Below, one piece after another: positions 15,753 through 23,138 of a stretch of DNA of 62,842 nucleotides. The notes under the pieces are model-generated. The model had not been told where the DNA came from. It was given only the letters and a program-made list of their open reading frames with translations, and ran no database searches. This DNA is from Notoacmeibacter sp. Lineage in GTDB: Bacteria; Pseudomonadota; Alphaproteobacteria; Rhizobiales; Rhizobiaceae. The first letter of the stretch is position 1, and each line of letters begins with the position of its first letter. The stretch spans positions 1 through 62,842 of the forward strand of contig JAIOIW010000026.1 in the NCBI GenBank assembly GCA_019912385.1, written 5' to 3'. The translations under genes were made by a program, and so were the position numbers.

Positions 15753-15944
15753 ATGAAAGTGATCGTGAACACGGCCGGTTTCTACGGCGGCACTTGGTAC
15801 GAATCCGGCCCGGAAGAGCGGGAGATTCCCGACAAGGTGGCGAAGCCTTTTCTCCCCCCCTACGGGAATCAGCTTTCGATGCCGTCGACCAAGAAGTCGA
15901 CTCCGGCGGGATCGGCGAAGTCGGACGACAAGAAGGGGGACTGA
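15753..15944 (+). CDS. Small phage tail-region protein, unknown
   Basis: 63 residues, ATG preceded by GAAAGGGG. It begins MKVIVNTAGFYGGTWY and ends in a Lys/Ser/Asp-rich tail. It sits between the spike and gpW-like genes with 1 nt to the next start. Many P2/Mu-like phages carry a short acidic protein like this among tail genes, but no family could be named. Confidence 0.55.
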   Translation: MKVIVNTAGFYGGTWYESGPEEREIPDKVAKPFLPPYGNQLSMPSTKKSTPAGSAKSDDKKGD

Positions 15945-15945
15945 C

Positions 15946-16332
15946 ATGACCTCGACCGGCCTCAACCGCGAGACCGGCGCCCCCCTCGCGGGGTTCGAGC
16001 ATGTCAGGCAGTCGATCGGCGTCATCCTTACGACACCGATCGGCAGCCGCGTCATGCGGCGGGAGTTCGGATCGGAGGTCTTCGACCTGATCGACCGCCC
16101 CATGACGGACCAGGTCATCCTCGCGATCTACGCGGCGAGCGTGATGGCGATCGCCCGGTGGGAACCCCGCTACGAGGTTTCCGGATGCCGGATCGTGAAG
16201 ACCGAGGCAGACGGAACTATCGAGATCGAACTTGCCGGGACGTATTTTCCGCGCGGCCACCTTGGCGATTTCAGCGTCGCCGAGAGCGCCTCGCTGATCG
16301 TGCCTTTCGTGCGGACAGGAATTGAGCGATGA
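15946..16332 (+). CDS. Baseplate wedge protein W (gp25-like)
   Basis: 128 residues. The central part VRQSIGVILTTPIGSRVMRR and the EFGSEVFDLIDRPM segment are the signature of the gp25/P2 gpW baseplate family, which nucleates sheath polymerisation on the wedge. The gene overlaps the following J gene by 4 nt, and V-W-J-I is the standard P2 order. Confidence 0.93.
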   Translation: MTSTGLNRETGAPLAGFEHVRQSIGVILTTPIGSRVMRREFGSEVFDLIDRPMTDQVILAIYAASVMAIARWEPRYEVSGCRIVKTEADGTIEIELAGTYFPRGHLGDFSVAESASLIVPFVRTGIER

Positions 16333-17306
16333 CCCGACGCTTTCAGGATGTCGACCTTTCCCGGCTTCCGCCGCCGGCGGTCGAGACGCTCGATTACGAG
16401 GCTATTTTCTCGGCGCGCATCGCCGAGTTCAAGGCGCGGTGGGAAGAGGTTCGGACCCGCTACCCGACCCTGCCGCCGTTCGACGTGGAGATGCTCGAAA
16501 CCGATCCGGTCGTGATCGTCGAGCAGGCCGACAGTTATCACGAGATGCTGATGCGCGGCCGCGTGAACGATGCCGTCCGCGCCGTCCTGCTCGCGACAAG
16601 CTGGGGGGCGACACTCGATCATCTCGGCTCGCGCGTGGGGACGGTCAGGTTCGACGGCGAGGCCGACGAGCCGTTCCGGCGGCGTATCCAGATCGCCTAT
16701 GAGGCGCTTTCCACCGCCGGGCCTTATGGCGCTTATGTGTGGCACACCCTGTCGGCTTATCCCGGCATCAAGGATGCTGTCGCCTACGGGCCAGAAGAAA
16801 CCTTCGTCGCTCCGGGGGAGGCATGGGTGTCGGTCCTTTCGGATGCGGGGAACGGAACGCCATCGCTGGCCATGCTGCACGCGGTCGCGGAGCGGCTCGG
16901 CGCGTGGGAAATCCGCCCTGCCGGCGGCTCGCCGATCAATGTCTGGGACCGCGAAAATGCAACCGCCCAGCGCGCGCGCCCTCTGACCGACAAGGTGATC
17001 GTCGCTGCGGCTCAGATCGTGCCCTACCAGATCAAGGGCACCCTCTTCATCCGGCCGGGGCCGGATCGCAACGTCGTATTTCAGGAGGCCGTGTCGCGCA
17101 TCAATGCCATGGTGCTCGATCGCCACCGCATCGGCTCGGCCGTGCCGATCTCGCTGATCCTTTCGGCCGCGCACGCCGTCGACACGACCGGGCGGTCGGA
17201 AATCGAAGAGGTCGAGATCGAGACGCCGGCGACCGATGTCGGCGGCATCGCACATATCGCGCCGTGGTGTACCGGCGTCGAGCTTGAGATAGGGACTCCG
17301 ACGTGA
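16329..17306 (+). CDS. Baseplate assembly protein J
   Basis: 325 residues. DPVVIVEQADSYHEMLMRGR, the ATLDHLGSRVGTVR segment and FRRRIQIAYEALSTAGP are characteristic of P2 gpJ/Mu gp47. gpJ links the central hub to the outer wedges. The length is close to P2 gpJ (302). Start and stop overlap W and I by 4 nt each. Confidence 0.94.
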   Translation: MTRRFQDVDLSRLPPPAVETLDYEAIFSARIAEFKARWEEVRTRYPTLPPFDVEMLETDPVVIVEQADSYHEMLMRGRVNDAVRAVLLATSWGATLDHLGSRVGTVRFDGEADEPFRRRIQIAYEALSTAGPYGAYVWHTLSAYPGIKDAVAYGPEETFVAPGEAWVSVLSDAGNGTPSLAMLHAVAERLGAWEIRPAGGSPINVWDRENATAQRARPLTDKVIVAAAQIVPYQIKGTLFIRPGPDRNVVFQEAVSRINAMVLDRHRIGSAVPISLILSAAHAVDTTGRSEIEEVEIETPATDVGGIAHIAPWCTGVELEIGTPT

Positions 17307-18349
17307 CCATCCTGCCGCCCAGCGCCGTCGATCTGGAGCGGGCGCTTGTCGAGGTCGACGGGCGCGTGCTGCGCATCGACGCCGACGTCGTGCGGCGTGC
17401 GAAAGACCCGATGCTCTGCCCGGAAGAATTGCTTCCGTGGCTGGCATGGGAGGAAGGCGTCGACCTCTGGGATCCGGACTGGCCGATCGAGAAAAAGCGG
17501 CAGGTGATCGCCCAGAGCTGGGAGATGCACCGCGCGAAAGGAAGCCGGCAGGGTCTCGTCGACGCGATCAACCTCCTGAATTTCGGGGCGGTCGTCGAGG
17601 AATGGTTTGAATACGGCGGCCAGCCCTATCACTTCCGTCTGACGATCGACCTCAACGAGACGGACATTCAGGGCGAGCCGCGGTCGACGGTCGATCTCGC
17701 CCGGCACAATGGCGCGATCCAGCATCGCGGCACGGCCTACTACGGCTGGCACTCGACTTCGGTGGCCAGCCAGTTGACGCCGGTGCTGCTGAAGCGCGCC
17801 GTGATGGAACACAAGAACGTCCGTTCGCATCTGGAATCGATCCACTACACGACGGATTTTCTCGACGACATCGAAACGGCCGACGCCGACAAGCTCGCCG
17901 TAGTGCATGGGGCGGCGGAGGTTTATCCGTGGGGCCGGCGCTACGACGCCTCGATCAACCATGATCACGCCGTCCGCCATCTGCATGACGGGAGCCTCAA
18001 GCACGGCGCCCAGGCGCGCTATAATGGCTGGGGGTCGACTGGCGAAACCTATGGCAACGAGCGCGTCCTCCTGACGACGGGCGTGCGCCATGCTGTGACG
18101 GATCGCTTCGGCGTCCGTCTCTCCTACGATGGGCGCCACCGCCACAATGCGATCTTCAATCATGGGGATTTGCAGCCATCGGTGGCCGACGTCGACATGC
18201 CGATCATTGTTCGGCGCAACGTGTTCTATGACGGATCGCGCCGCCACGGCGGCGACATCTACGACGGCTCGATCAGCCATGCCGGAGCGTCGAAGTATTT
18301 CGCCGGGGCGTTCTACAACAGCCCGGTCGAGACAATCCTAACAGCTTGA
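17303..18349 (+). CDS. Tail protein I with long C-terminal Tyr-Asp-Gly/His-Gly extension
   Basis: 348 residues, about twice the usual P2 gpI. Residues 1-120 have the gpI pattern (CPEELLPWLAWEEGVDLWD, then KRQVIAQSWEMHRAKGSRQG). Residues 130-340 are unusual: they are rich in His, Gly, Asp and Tyr, with recurring YDGS..HG units such as YDASINHDHAV, HDGSLKHGAQARYNG, YDGRHRHNAIFNHGD and YDGSRRHGGDIYDGS. Such repeats suggest an extended beta structure, possibly metal-binding, facing the fibres. The N-terminal part should join the baseplate to the fibres encoded next. Confidence 0.85.
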   Translation: MTILPPSAVDLERALVEVDGRVLRIDADVVRRAKDPMLCPEELLPWLAWEEGVDLWDPDWPIEKKRQVIAQSWEMHRAKGSRQGLVDAINLLNFGAVVEEWFEYGGQPYHFRLTIDLNETDIQGEPRSTVDLARHNGAIQHRGTAYYGWHSTSVASQLTPVLLKRAVMEHKNVRSHLESIHYTTDFLDDIETADADKLAVVHGAAEVYPWGRRYDASINHDHAVRHLHDGSLKHGAQARYNGWGSTGETYGNERVLLTTGVRHAVTDRFGVRLSYDGRHRHNAIFNHGDLQPSVADVDMPIIVRRNVFYDGSRRHGGDIYDGSISHAGASKYFAGAFYNSPVETILTA

Positions 18350-18357
18350 GGTGCGAC

Positions 18358-18795
18358 GTGATTATCACCGACCCGATCCTCCTTCGGGGGGAGTTGCTCG
18401 TGCGCGTGCTTCGCGACGGGCAAGTCATCCAGACGTTGCGCGACGAAAACATGATTATGACCGTCGCGCGCGTTGCCTTGGCCTATCTCATCGCCGGCGA
18501 CGGTGCAGGGAAGGTGATCAACCGCATCGGCATCGGCACGAACGGCAACGGCCCCACGCCCGACGATACGGCCCTCACCTCGGCTTTTATCAAGGCCATT
18601 GCGAGCCATACCTACCCGGCCGCCGGACAGGTCCGCTTCAACTGGTCGATCGGCACCGGCGAGGCGAACGGCATGGCGATCCGCGAGTTCGGCCTCATCA
18701 CGACCGACAGCACCCTCTTCGCGCGCAAGACCCGCGCCCCGATCGAGAAGGGGAGCGACATTTCCCTTGAGGGGTCTTGGACCATCATCTTTTAG
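18358..18795 (+). CDS. Tail fibre-associated protein, unknown family
   Basis: 145 residues. A GTG at 18358 is preferred because GAGG lies 6 nt before it; a TTG at 18346 overlapping the gpI stop is the alternative. The sequence is beta-rich with IGIGTNGNGPTPDD and WSIGTGEANGMAIREFGLI, a pattern seen in small fibre or collar domains of P2-like tails. It stands between gpI and the first fibre gene. Confidence 0.6.
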   Translation: MIITDPILLRGELLVRVLRDGQVIQTLRDENMIMTVARVALAYLIAGDGAGKVINRIGIGTNGNGPTPDDTALTSAFIKAIASHTYPAAGQVRFNWSIGTGEANGMAIREFGLITTDSTLFARKTRAPIEKGSDISLEGSWTIIF

Positions 18796-18812
18796 GCCAA
18801 AGGAGCACGGGC

Positions 18813-19820
18813 ATGGCGAACCTGCCAGAACAGAACACCTATCCCGCCGGCGTTTACCAGATCGAGACGACCGATCCGGTCGTCGGCGGCGTCGACGGCA
18901 TCTCGAACATTCAGGCGCGGCAGCTTGCGAATCGCACTCGCTGGCTCAAGGGCATCGCCGACGACGTGATCGAGGCACGCGCAGGCAGGCCCACGCTCGC
19001 CGAGCGGATGCAGGGCTTCGACGCCCTGTCGCCGGAAAGCCAGAACGCGCTCCTCGCCGCGGTGCAGGAGGCGCTCAACCTTGGCGGCGCGCTCACCAAG
19101 GAAATGCAGGTTCTTCGCGGCTTCGACGGCATGTCGGTCGCGGCCGGTATCCTCGAGGCGCACTCGCTCGCCGGCCTGTTTGCGCGCTCGCTCGACACGC
19201 TTCGCCAGCGCGTTCTCGCGCAGGGCAGCGCGGTCCTGAAGAACAAGCACGTCATCACCGGCATGGTGCTGACCAAAAGCGATATTCGTGCGCTGCATCT
19301 GTCGCAAAGCGGCACGGTCGGCGCCGGGATGTCCCGCGCCAAGATCGACGGGCGGATCATCAGCCTGCCGGACGATGACTACCATGTCTCGATCCCCACC
19401 AACGAAAGCGATCAGGCGCGGTCGTATTTCGCCTTCCTCGTCAACACGGTCGGCTCGGCCTATGCGGTCCAGATTGCCGCCGAGGTTCCGGCGAACGGCC
19501 TGCCGCTCTATCGGCTGGACATTCCGGCCGGCAGCACGGGCAACAACATCACGGCTGTCACGCTCACCGACCTCCGCGTGATCCAGTCGGCGAGCTCATG
19601 GGTGACGAGTAGCAGCCCGTTCGTGACGGTCGCGTTTCCGGAGATTCTGCCGAACGCGGACTATGACGTGGCCGTCGAGGTGGAGAGCGCGACCGACGTG
19701 GCGGCCGTTGGCGCGGTGCAGGCATACGACCGCGCCCGCAACGGCTTCAAGATCCGGATGACCGGCAGCGCCGACAACGTCGTTCTGCGCTGGACGCTTC
19801 TCAACCCCCGTTACCAGTGA
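18813..19820 (+). CDS. Tail fibre protein
   Basis: 335 residues from the ATG at 18813 (AAAGGAG upstream). The N-terminal YPAGVYQIETTDPVVGGVDG and the helical ISNIQARQLANRTRWLKG segment are typical of phage tail-fibre/collar attachment domains. A long helix (residues 60-130) and a beta-rich C-terminal half follow (SPFVTVAFPEILPNADYDVAV). It occupies the gpH position and is likely the shaft or adaptor that carries the variable receptor-binding protein encoded two genes on. Confidence 0.75.
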   Translation: MANLPEQNTYPAGVYQIETTDPVVGGVDGISNIQARQLANRTRWLKGIADDVIEARAGRPTLAERMQGFDALSPESQNALLAAVQEALNLGGALTKEMQVLRGFDGMSVAAGILEAHSLAGLFARSLDTLRQRVLAQGSAVLKNKHVITGMVLTKSDIRALHLSQSGTVGAGMSRAKIDGRIISLPDDDYHVSIPTNESDQARSYFAFLVNTVGSAYAVQIAAEVPANGLPLYRLDIPAGSTGNNITAVTLTDLRVIQSASSWVTSSSPFVTVAFPEILPNADYDVAVEVESATDVAAVGAVQAYDRARNGFKIRMTGSADNVVLRWTLLNPRYQ

Positions 19821-19827
19821 GGCGGCG

Positions 19828-20178
19828 ATGAACATCATGCACATGAACGAGGGCGCGAAGGCGGCCTTTGAACTCGACGACTGCACCCTGATTCTCGGCA
19901 ATCTGCTGATTGATCTGGGCGAAGAGCAGGAGGACACCGAGCGCGTCCTTTCGGTCTTCACCGATGGCGACGGCCAGTTGAGTTTCGAGGGCGACGTTTA
20001 CGCGGCCGTCATTATCATTCCGCCTCGCCGGTATGCCGACGAGGAGATCACCGAAACGGTGGGCGGTGAAGAAGTCACCCAGACCGTCTCGGTGCCGCAG
20101 CCATGCCAGGCCGAGGCCGTGACGCTGCAACTGTGGGCGCTGCCCGAAAACCCTGCAACCCCTGAAGACGAGGAGTAA
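19828..20178 (+). CDS. Small acidic protein directly upstream of the DGR target
   Basis: 116 residues, 7 nt after the fibre gene and 5 nt before the variable gene. It is strongly acidic with alternating strands (CTLILGNLLIDLG; VYAAVIIIPPRRY) and ends PATPEDEE. It contains no signal peptide or known motif. Its tight packing between the fibre and the DGR target suggests a fibre chaperone or an adaptor. No family was recognised. Confidence 0.6.
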   Translation: MNIMHMNEGAKAAFELDDCTLILGNLLIDLGEEQEDTERVLSVFTDGDGQLSFEGDVYAAVIIIPPRRYADEEITETVGGEEVTQTVSVPQPCQAEAVTLQLWALPENPATPEDEE

Positions 20179-20183
20179 TCCTG

Positions 20184-21263
20184 ATGACCGTCACGATTTC
20201 GATGCCGGATGCCCTGCGGCAGTCCGTTGAGGCTGCCTCGGGCGGCGTGAACACCGTCCTTTACGACAGCAAGGGCTATCCTTCGATCATGTGCGTGGTG
20301 CCGCGCTTCAATATCGAGGACATCGACCCGGCGCTCGGCACCGGCACCCATCCCGCGTTCCTCGTCGGCGGCATCCAGAAGAGCGAGATTTTCGTGGGCA
20401 AGTATCTCGCCCGCATCCACGACAATCATGCCCTGTCGCTGCCCGGCCAAGACCCGAGCGCGTCGATCAACTTCGACAATGCGAACGCTCGTTGCTCCGC
20501 GAAGGGGCCGGGCTGGCACATGATGACCAATGCGGAATGGTCGGCCGTCGCCCTGTGGTGCTGGAAGAACGGTTTCATGCCGCGCGGCAACACCAATTAC
20601 GGCCGCGACTATGCGCAGACCTATGAAACCGGCCGCCGGCAGGATGGTCTCGCGCCCGGCCTCGCGGAAGGCCCGGCGCGCACGCTGACCGGCTCCGGCC
20701 CCGTAAGCTGGTATCACGACAACACGCCGGCGGGGATCACCGATCTGTGCGGGAACGTCTGGGAATGGGTGCGCGGCATGCGCATGGTCAACGGCGAAAT
20801 CCAGATCATCCCCGACAACAACGCCGCCGAGACGGACGCCGATCATAGCGCGGGAAGCCCGCTGTGGCGGGCGATCTTGCAAAACGGCAATCTCGTCAAC
20901 CCCGGCACCGCGAACACCCTGAAGTGGAACGCCACCGGCGTCGATGGTGCCGGCAACCCGCAGCTTGCGACCTCGGTGACGAGCCAGTCGAACGGCGAAA
21001 CGGCGGCGAGCCAGTTGTATAAGGACTTGACCGCCGCTGGCGGCGTCACCGTCCCGAACATCCTCAAGGTGCTGGGCCTTTTCCCGCACGCGACCGGCAT
21101 CGATCGCGGCTATCTCTACATGCGGAATTCGGACGAGCGTCTGCCGATCCGTGGGGGCGGCTGGGGCAGCGGCGTCGGTGCCGGGGTGTTCTCCCTCAGC
21201 TTGAGCAGCGCCCGCTCGAACTCGGGTACGAATATCGGCTTCCGGCCCGCTTTCGTCCTCTGA
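20184..21263 (+). CDS. DGR target: C-type-lectin/formylglycine-fold variable tail protein (receptor-binding)
   Basis: 359 residues. The second half has the formylglycine-generating-enzyme-like C-type lectin pattern used by DGR targets: GPGWHMMTNAEWSAVALWC, LCGNVWEWVRG near residues 185-195 and the final GFRPAFVL. The last 42 codons (from Glu318) are the variable repeat. Nine residues differ from the template-encoded version: 326, 328, 329, 332, 339, 341, 342, 347 and 348. They are all Gly or Ser at present. The location at the end of the fibre genes indicates a receptor-binding tip protein like Mtd of Bordetella phage BPP-1, whose changes retarget the phage. Confidence 0.93.
   Translation: MTVTISMPDALRQSVEAASGGVNTVLYDSKGYPSIMCVVPRFNIEDIDPALGTGTHPAFLVGGIQKSEIFVGKYLARIHDNHALSLPGQDPSASINFDNANARCSAKGPGWHMMTNAEWSAVALWCWKNGFMPRGNTNYGRDYAQTYETGRRQDGLAPGLAEGPARTLTGSGPVSWYHDNTPAGITDLCGNVWEWVRGMRMVNGEIQIIPDNNAAETDADHSAGSPLWRAILQNGNLVNPGTANTLKWNATGVDGAGNPQLATSVTSQSNGETAASQLYKDLTAAGGVTVPNILKVLGLFPHATGIDRGYLYMRNSDERLPIRGGGWGSGVGAGVFSLSLSSARSNSGTNIGFRPAFVL
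21135..21251 (+). repeat. DGR variable repeat (VR)
   Basis: 117 bp at the 3' end of the target gene, aligned without gaps to 21695-21811 (offset 560). There are 12 differences: 21159, 21160, 21165, 21166, 21169, 21177, 21178, 21199, 21205, 21208, 21222 and 21225. Every one is an A in the template; 11 are G and one (21222) is T in the VR. The shared 3' end, including CTTCCGGCCCGCT, is the expected site of mutagenic homing initiation. The first non-adenine mismatch (21252) marks its end. Confidence 0.96.
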
Positions 21264-21285
21264 AATCTGCGGCCTGACAATCTGC

Positions 21286-21307
21286 CGGGCGGGCGATAGC
21301 CCGTCCG
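21286..21307. other. Hairpin/cruciform with GATA loop downstream of VR
   Basis: CGGGCGGGC (21286-21294) pairs with GCCCGTCCG (21299-21307), with one G-T pair, around the 4-nt loop GATA. It begins 35 nt after the VR and 23 nt after the stop codon. In the BPP-1 DGR a hairpin or cruciform with an 8-bp-class stem and a GRNA tetraloop downstream of VR raises homing efficiency; GATA fits GRNA. It could also act as a weak terminator but has no T tract. Confidence 0.8.
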
Positions 21308-21338
21308 TCACCCACCTGTAATAGCTGCGGAGCCTGAA

Positions 21339-21686
21339 TTGGACGATCTGAAAATTCGTCGGAAGTGCGAAGACATGATCGCCTATGGATATGTGGTTTT
21401 AAGGCAGTTTCCGAAAGCCGAACGCCACGTTCTGAATCAGGAAATCCGCAGCGCCATGTGGTCGCTTCTCCGACTGATCATCATCTGCAATCGGAGATAC
21501 TTCAAAAAGACCACGATGCAGGACTTGGACGCCGAGCTTGATCTGTTACGAAGCCAGATCAGGATTGCCCAGCGCCTCGGTTATCTGTCGTTCAACAGCT
21601 ACGAAGTCTGGACCCGTCATCTGGACGAGATCGGGCGCATGATCGGCGGATGGTTCAAGAGCTTGCAGGAAAAGGGACGCGGGTAA
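21339..21686 (+). CDS. avd: DGR accessory variability determinant (Avd)
   Basis: 115 residues, TTG start preceded by GCGGAG. The protein is almost entirely helical and basic (KCEDMIAYGYVVLRQFPKAE; WSLLRLIIICNRRYFKK; AELDLLRSQIRIAQRLGYLS), the four-helix S23-like fold of Avd, which forms a pentamer and binds the reverse transcriptase and template RNA. Order VR-avd-TR-RT is that of the Bordetella DGR. It is needed for mutagenic cDNA synthesis in that system. Confidence 0.92.
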   Translation: MDDLKIRRKCEDMIAYGYVVLRQFPKAERHVLNQEIRSAMWSLLRLIIICNRRYFKKTTMQDLDAELDLLRSQIRIAQRLGYLSFNSYEVWTRHLDEIGRMIGGWFKSLQEKGRG

Positions 21687-21981
21687 AGTGGTTTGAGCGT
21701 CTGCCGATCCGTGGGGGCAACTGGAACAACGGCGTCAATGCCGGGGTGTTCTCCCTCAACTTGAACAACGCCCGCTCGAACACGAGTACGAATATCGGCT
21801 TCCGGCCCGCTCTCGGGGAAAGTCAGAAGTTGGGGCCTCACGGGGCCTCATCCCGCACACCCTCGAAAGGCCCCGCGTTCCTCGGCCAAGCGCCGAAAAA
21901 CATGAACAGACCGGAGCGTTGCAGTAACCGCCTGCGCGCGGCGACCCTTCGCTCCGGTCGCCCTTACGATAGCGAGATGCC
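21687..21981 (+). ncRNA. DGR template RNA region (ends not determined)
   Basis: The 295 nt between avd and the reverse transcriptase contain the template repeat and a downstream part that can fold: GGGGCCTCA occurs twice (21832-21840, 21842-21850) and can pair with GGCCCC at 21869-21874. In BPP-1 the RNA that primes and templates cDNA spans the avd 3' end, TR and the spacer before the RT gene. Exact ends here are unknown. Confidence 0.7.
21695..21811 (+). repeat. DGR template repeat (TR)
   Basis: 117 bp with 24 adenines, 12 of which are replaced in the VR. Most of the replaced adenines lie in AAC or AAT codons when read in the VR frame, the usual DGR design, because changes at the first two positions of AAY never create a stop codon. 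It begins 8 nt after the avd stop and is on the same strand as the RT gene. Confidence 0.96.
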
Positions 21982-23088
21982 TTGGCGAAGACCTACACCG
22001 ACCTGTTTTCGGGCCTGTCGAGTTTCGAGGCCCTGCATCGCGCATGGGGCCGCGTCATTCGCGGCCGGCGGCATCAGACGGACGTCCTGCAATTCGAGCG
22101 GGATCTGGAATCGAACCTGATCGACATCCAGAACAGCCTCATATGGAAGACGTATCGCACCGGGCCGTATTACCATTTCCGGGTCTTCGAGCCGAAGGAG
22201 CGCGAGATTGCCGCGCTTCCGCTCAAGGACCGCGTCGTGCAGCATGCGCTTATCGAGGCTATCGAGCCGATCTGGACGTGCCGGTTCATTTCCGACAGCT
22301 ATGCGTGCCAGACCGGAAAAGGGATGCACGCCGGCGCTGACCGGGCGCAGACGTTCCTTCGGGCGACGCTGCGCGAGCATGGCGCCATCTATGTGCTGAA
22401 GGCGGACATCGCGCGCTTCTTTCCGAGCGTCTGCCACGATGCGCTCAAGAGGATGATCGCGCGCCGGGTGGCCTGCAAGGACACGCTCTGGCTGATCGAC
22501 AGCATCATCGACAGCGTCGCCGAGCCGGGCGCCACGTTGCCGCGCGGGATACCGATCGGCAATCTGACGTCGCAGATTTTCGCGAACATCTATCTCCATG
22601 AACTCGACGAGTTCGTGAAGCACGAACTGCGCGAACGGCGATATGTGCGCTACATGGATGATTTCGCGATCATCGGCGCGGACAAGGAGCATCTGCACCG
22701 GGTCCGCGTCGCGGTCGACGACTTCCTCTATGCGCACCTCGGGTTGCGGCTAAACCGCAAAACCCAGGTCTTTCCGGTTTCGGCGACGAACGGCCGGGCG
22801 CTCGACTTCCTCGGCTACCGCATCTGGCCGACGCATCGGCGGATCAGGAAGGACAGCGTCGGGCGGATGCGCCGGAAAATGAAGCGCATGGCGCGCCAGT
22901 ATCACGAGGGAAAGATCAACCTCGACCAGGTCCGGCAGGTCGTGATGAGTTGGGTCGGTCACGCCGGTCACGCGAGCACTTACACGCTGCGCAGCCGAAT
23001 CCTCGGCGACGCGGTCTTCATTCCCCCGCCTTCGGGGTCGTCCGCTTCTCGCCGCAGGAAGGCGAAGGGCGGCGAGCCCTCGGCCTAA
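21982..23088 (+). CDS. DGR reverse transcriptase
   Basis: 368 residues, TTG start; a nearby ATG (21977) is out of frame. Motifs in order: LKDRVVQHALIEAI (motif 1 region, residues 81-94), LKADIARFFPSV with catalytic Asp142, RGIPIGNLTSQ (188-198), RYMDDFAII with the catalytic pair Asp226-Asp227, then LGLRLNRKTQVFP and LDFLGYRI. The IGN-SQ form of the fourth motif distinguishes DGR enzymes from group II intron RTs (QG). There is no maturase or endonuclease domain, and the C terminus is basic. With Avd it copies the template RNA with errors at adenine and seeds the VR. Confidence 0.97.
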   Translation: MAKTYTDLFSGLSSFEALHRAWGRVIRGRRHQTDVLQFERDLESNLIDIQNSLIWKTYRTGPYYHFRVFEPKEREIAALPLKDRVVQHALIEAIEPIWTCRFISDSYACQTGKGMHAGADRAQTFLRATLREHGAIYVLKADIARFFPSVCHDALKRMIARRVACKDTLWLIDSIIDSVAEPGATLPRGIPIGNLTSQIFANIYLHELDEFVKHELRERRYVRYMDDFAIIGADKEHLHRVRVAVDDFLYAHLGLRLNRKTQVFPVSATNGRALDFLGYRIWPTHRRIRKDSVGRMRRKMKRMARQYHEGKINLDQVRQVVMSWVGHAGHASTYTLRSRILGDAVFIPPPSGSSASRRRKAKGGEPSA

Positions 23089-23138
23089 ACCACAACCACC
23101 GCCAGCCGGCCCTCGGGCCATACAGAAAGGAGAGCCAG

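Noticed and set aside
20184-21263. Formylglycine-generating enzyme or sulfatase modifier
   Set aside because: The fold signature is shared, but the gene lies among tail fibres, carries a VR and lacks the paired active-site cysteines expected of the enzyme.
21687-22120. Open frame through the template repeat (GGNWNNGVNAGVFS-type translation)
   Set aside because: The TR reads like the end of the target protein, but it serves as RNA template; the frame runs into and overlaps the RT gene and has no ribosome site.
21982-23088. Group II intron or retron reverse transcriptase
   Set aside because: No maturase or HNH domain, no retron msr/msd pattern, IGNLTSQ motif and neighbouring Avd/TR/VR all indicate a DGR.
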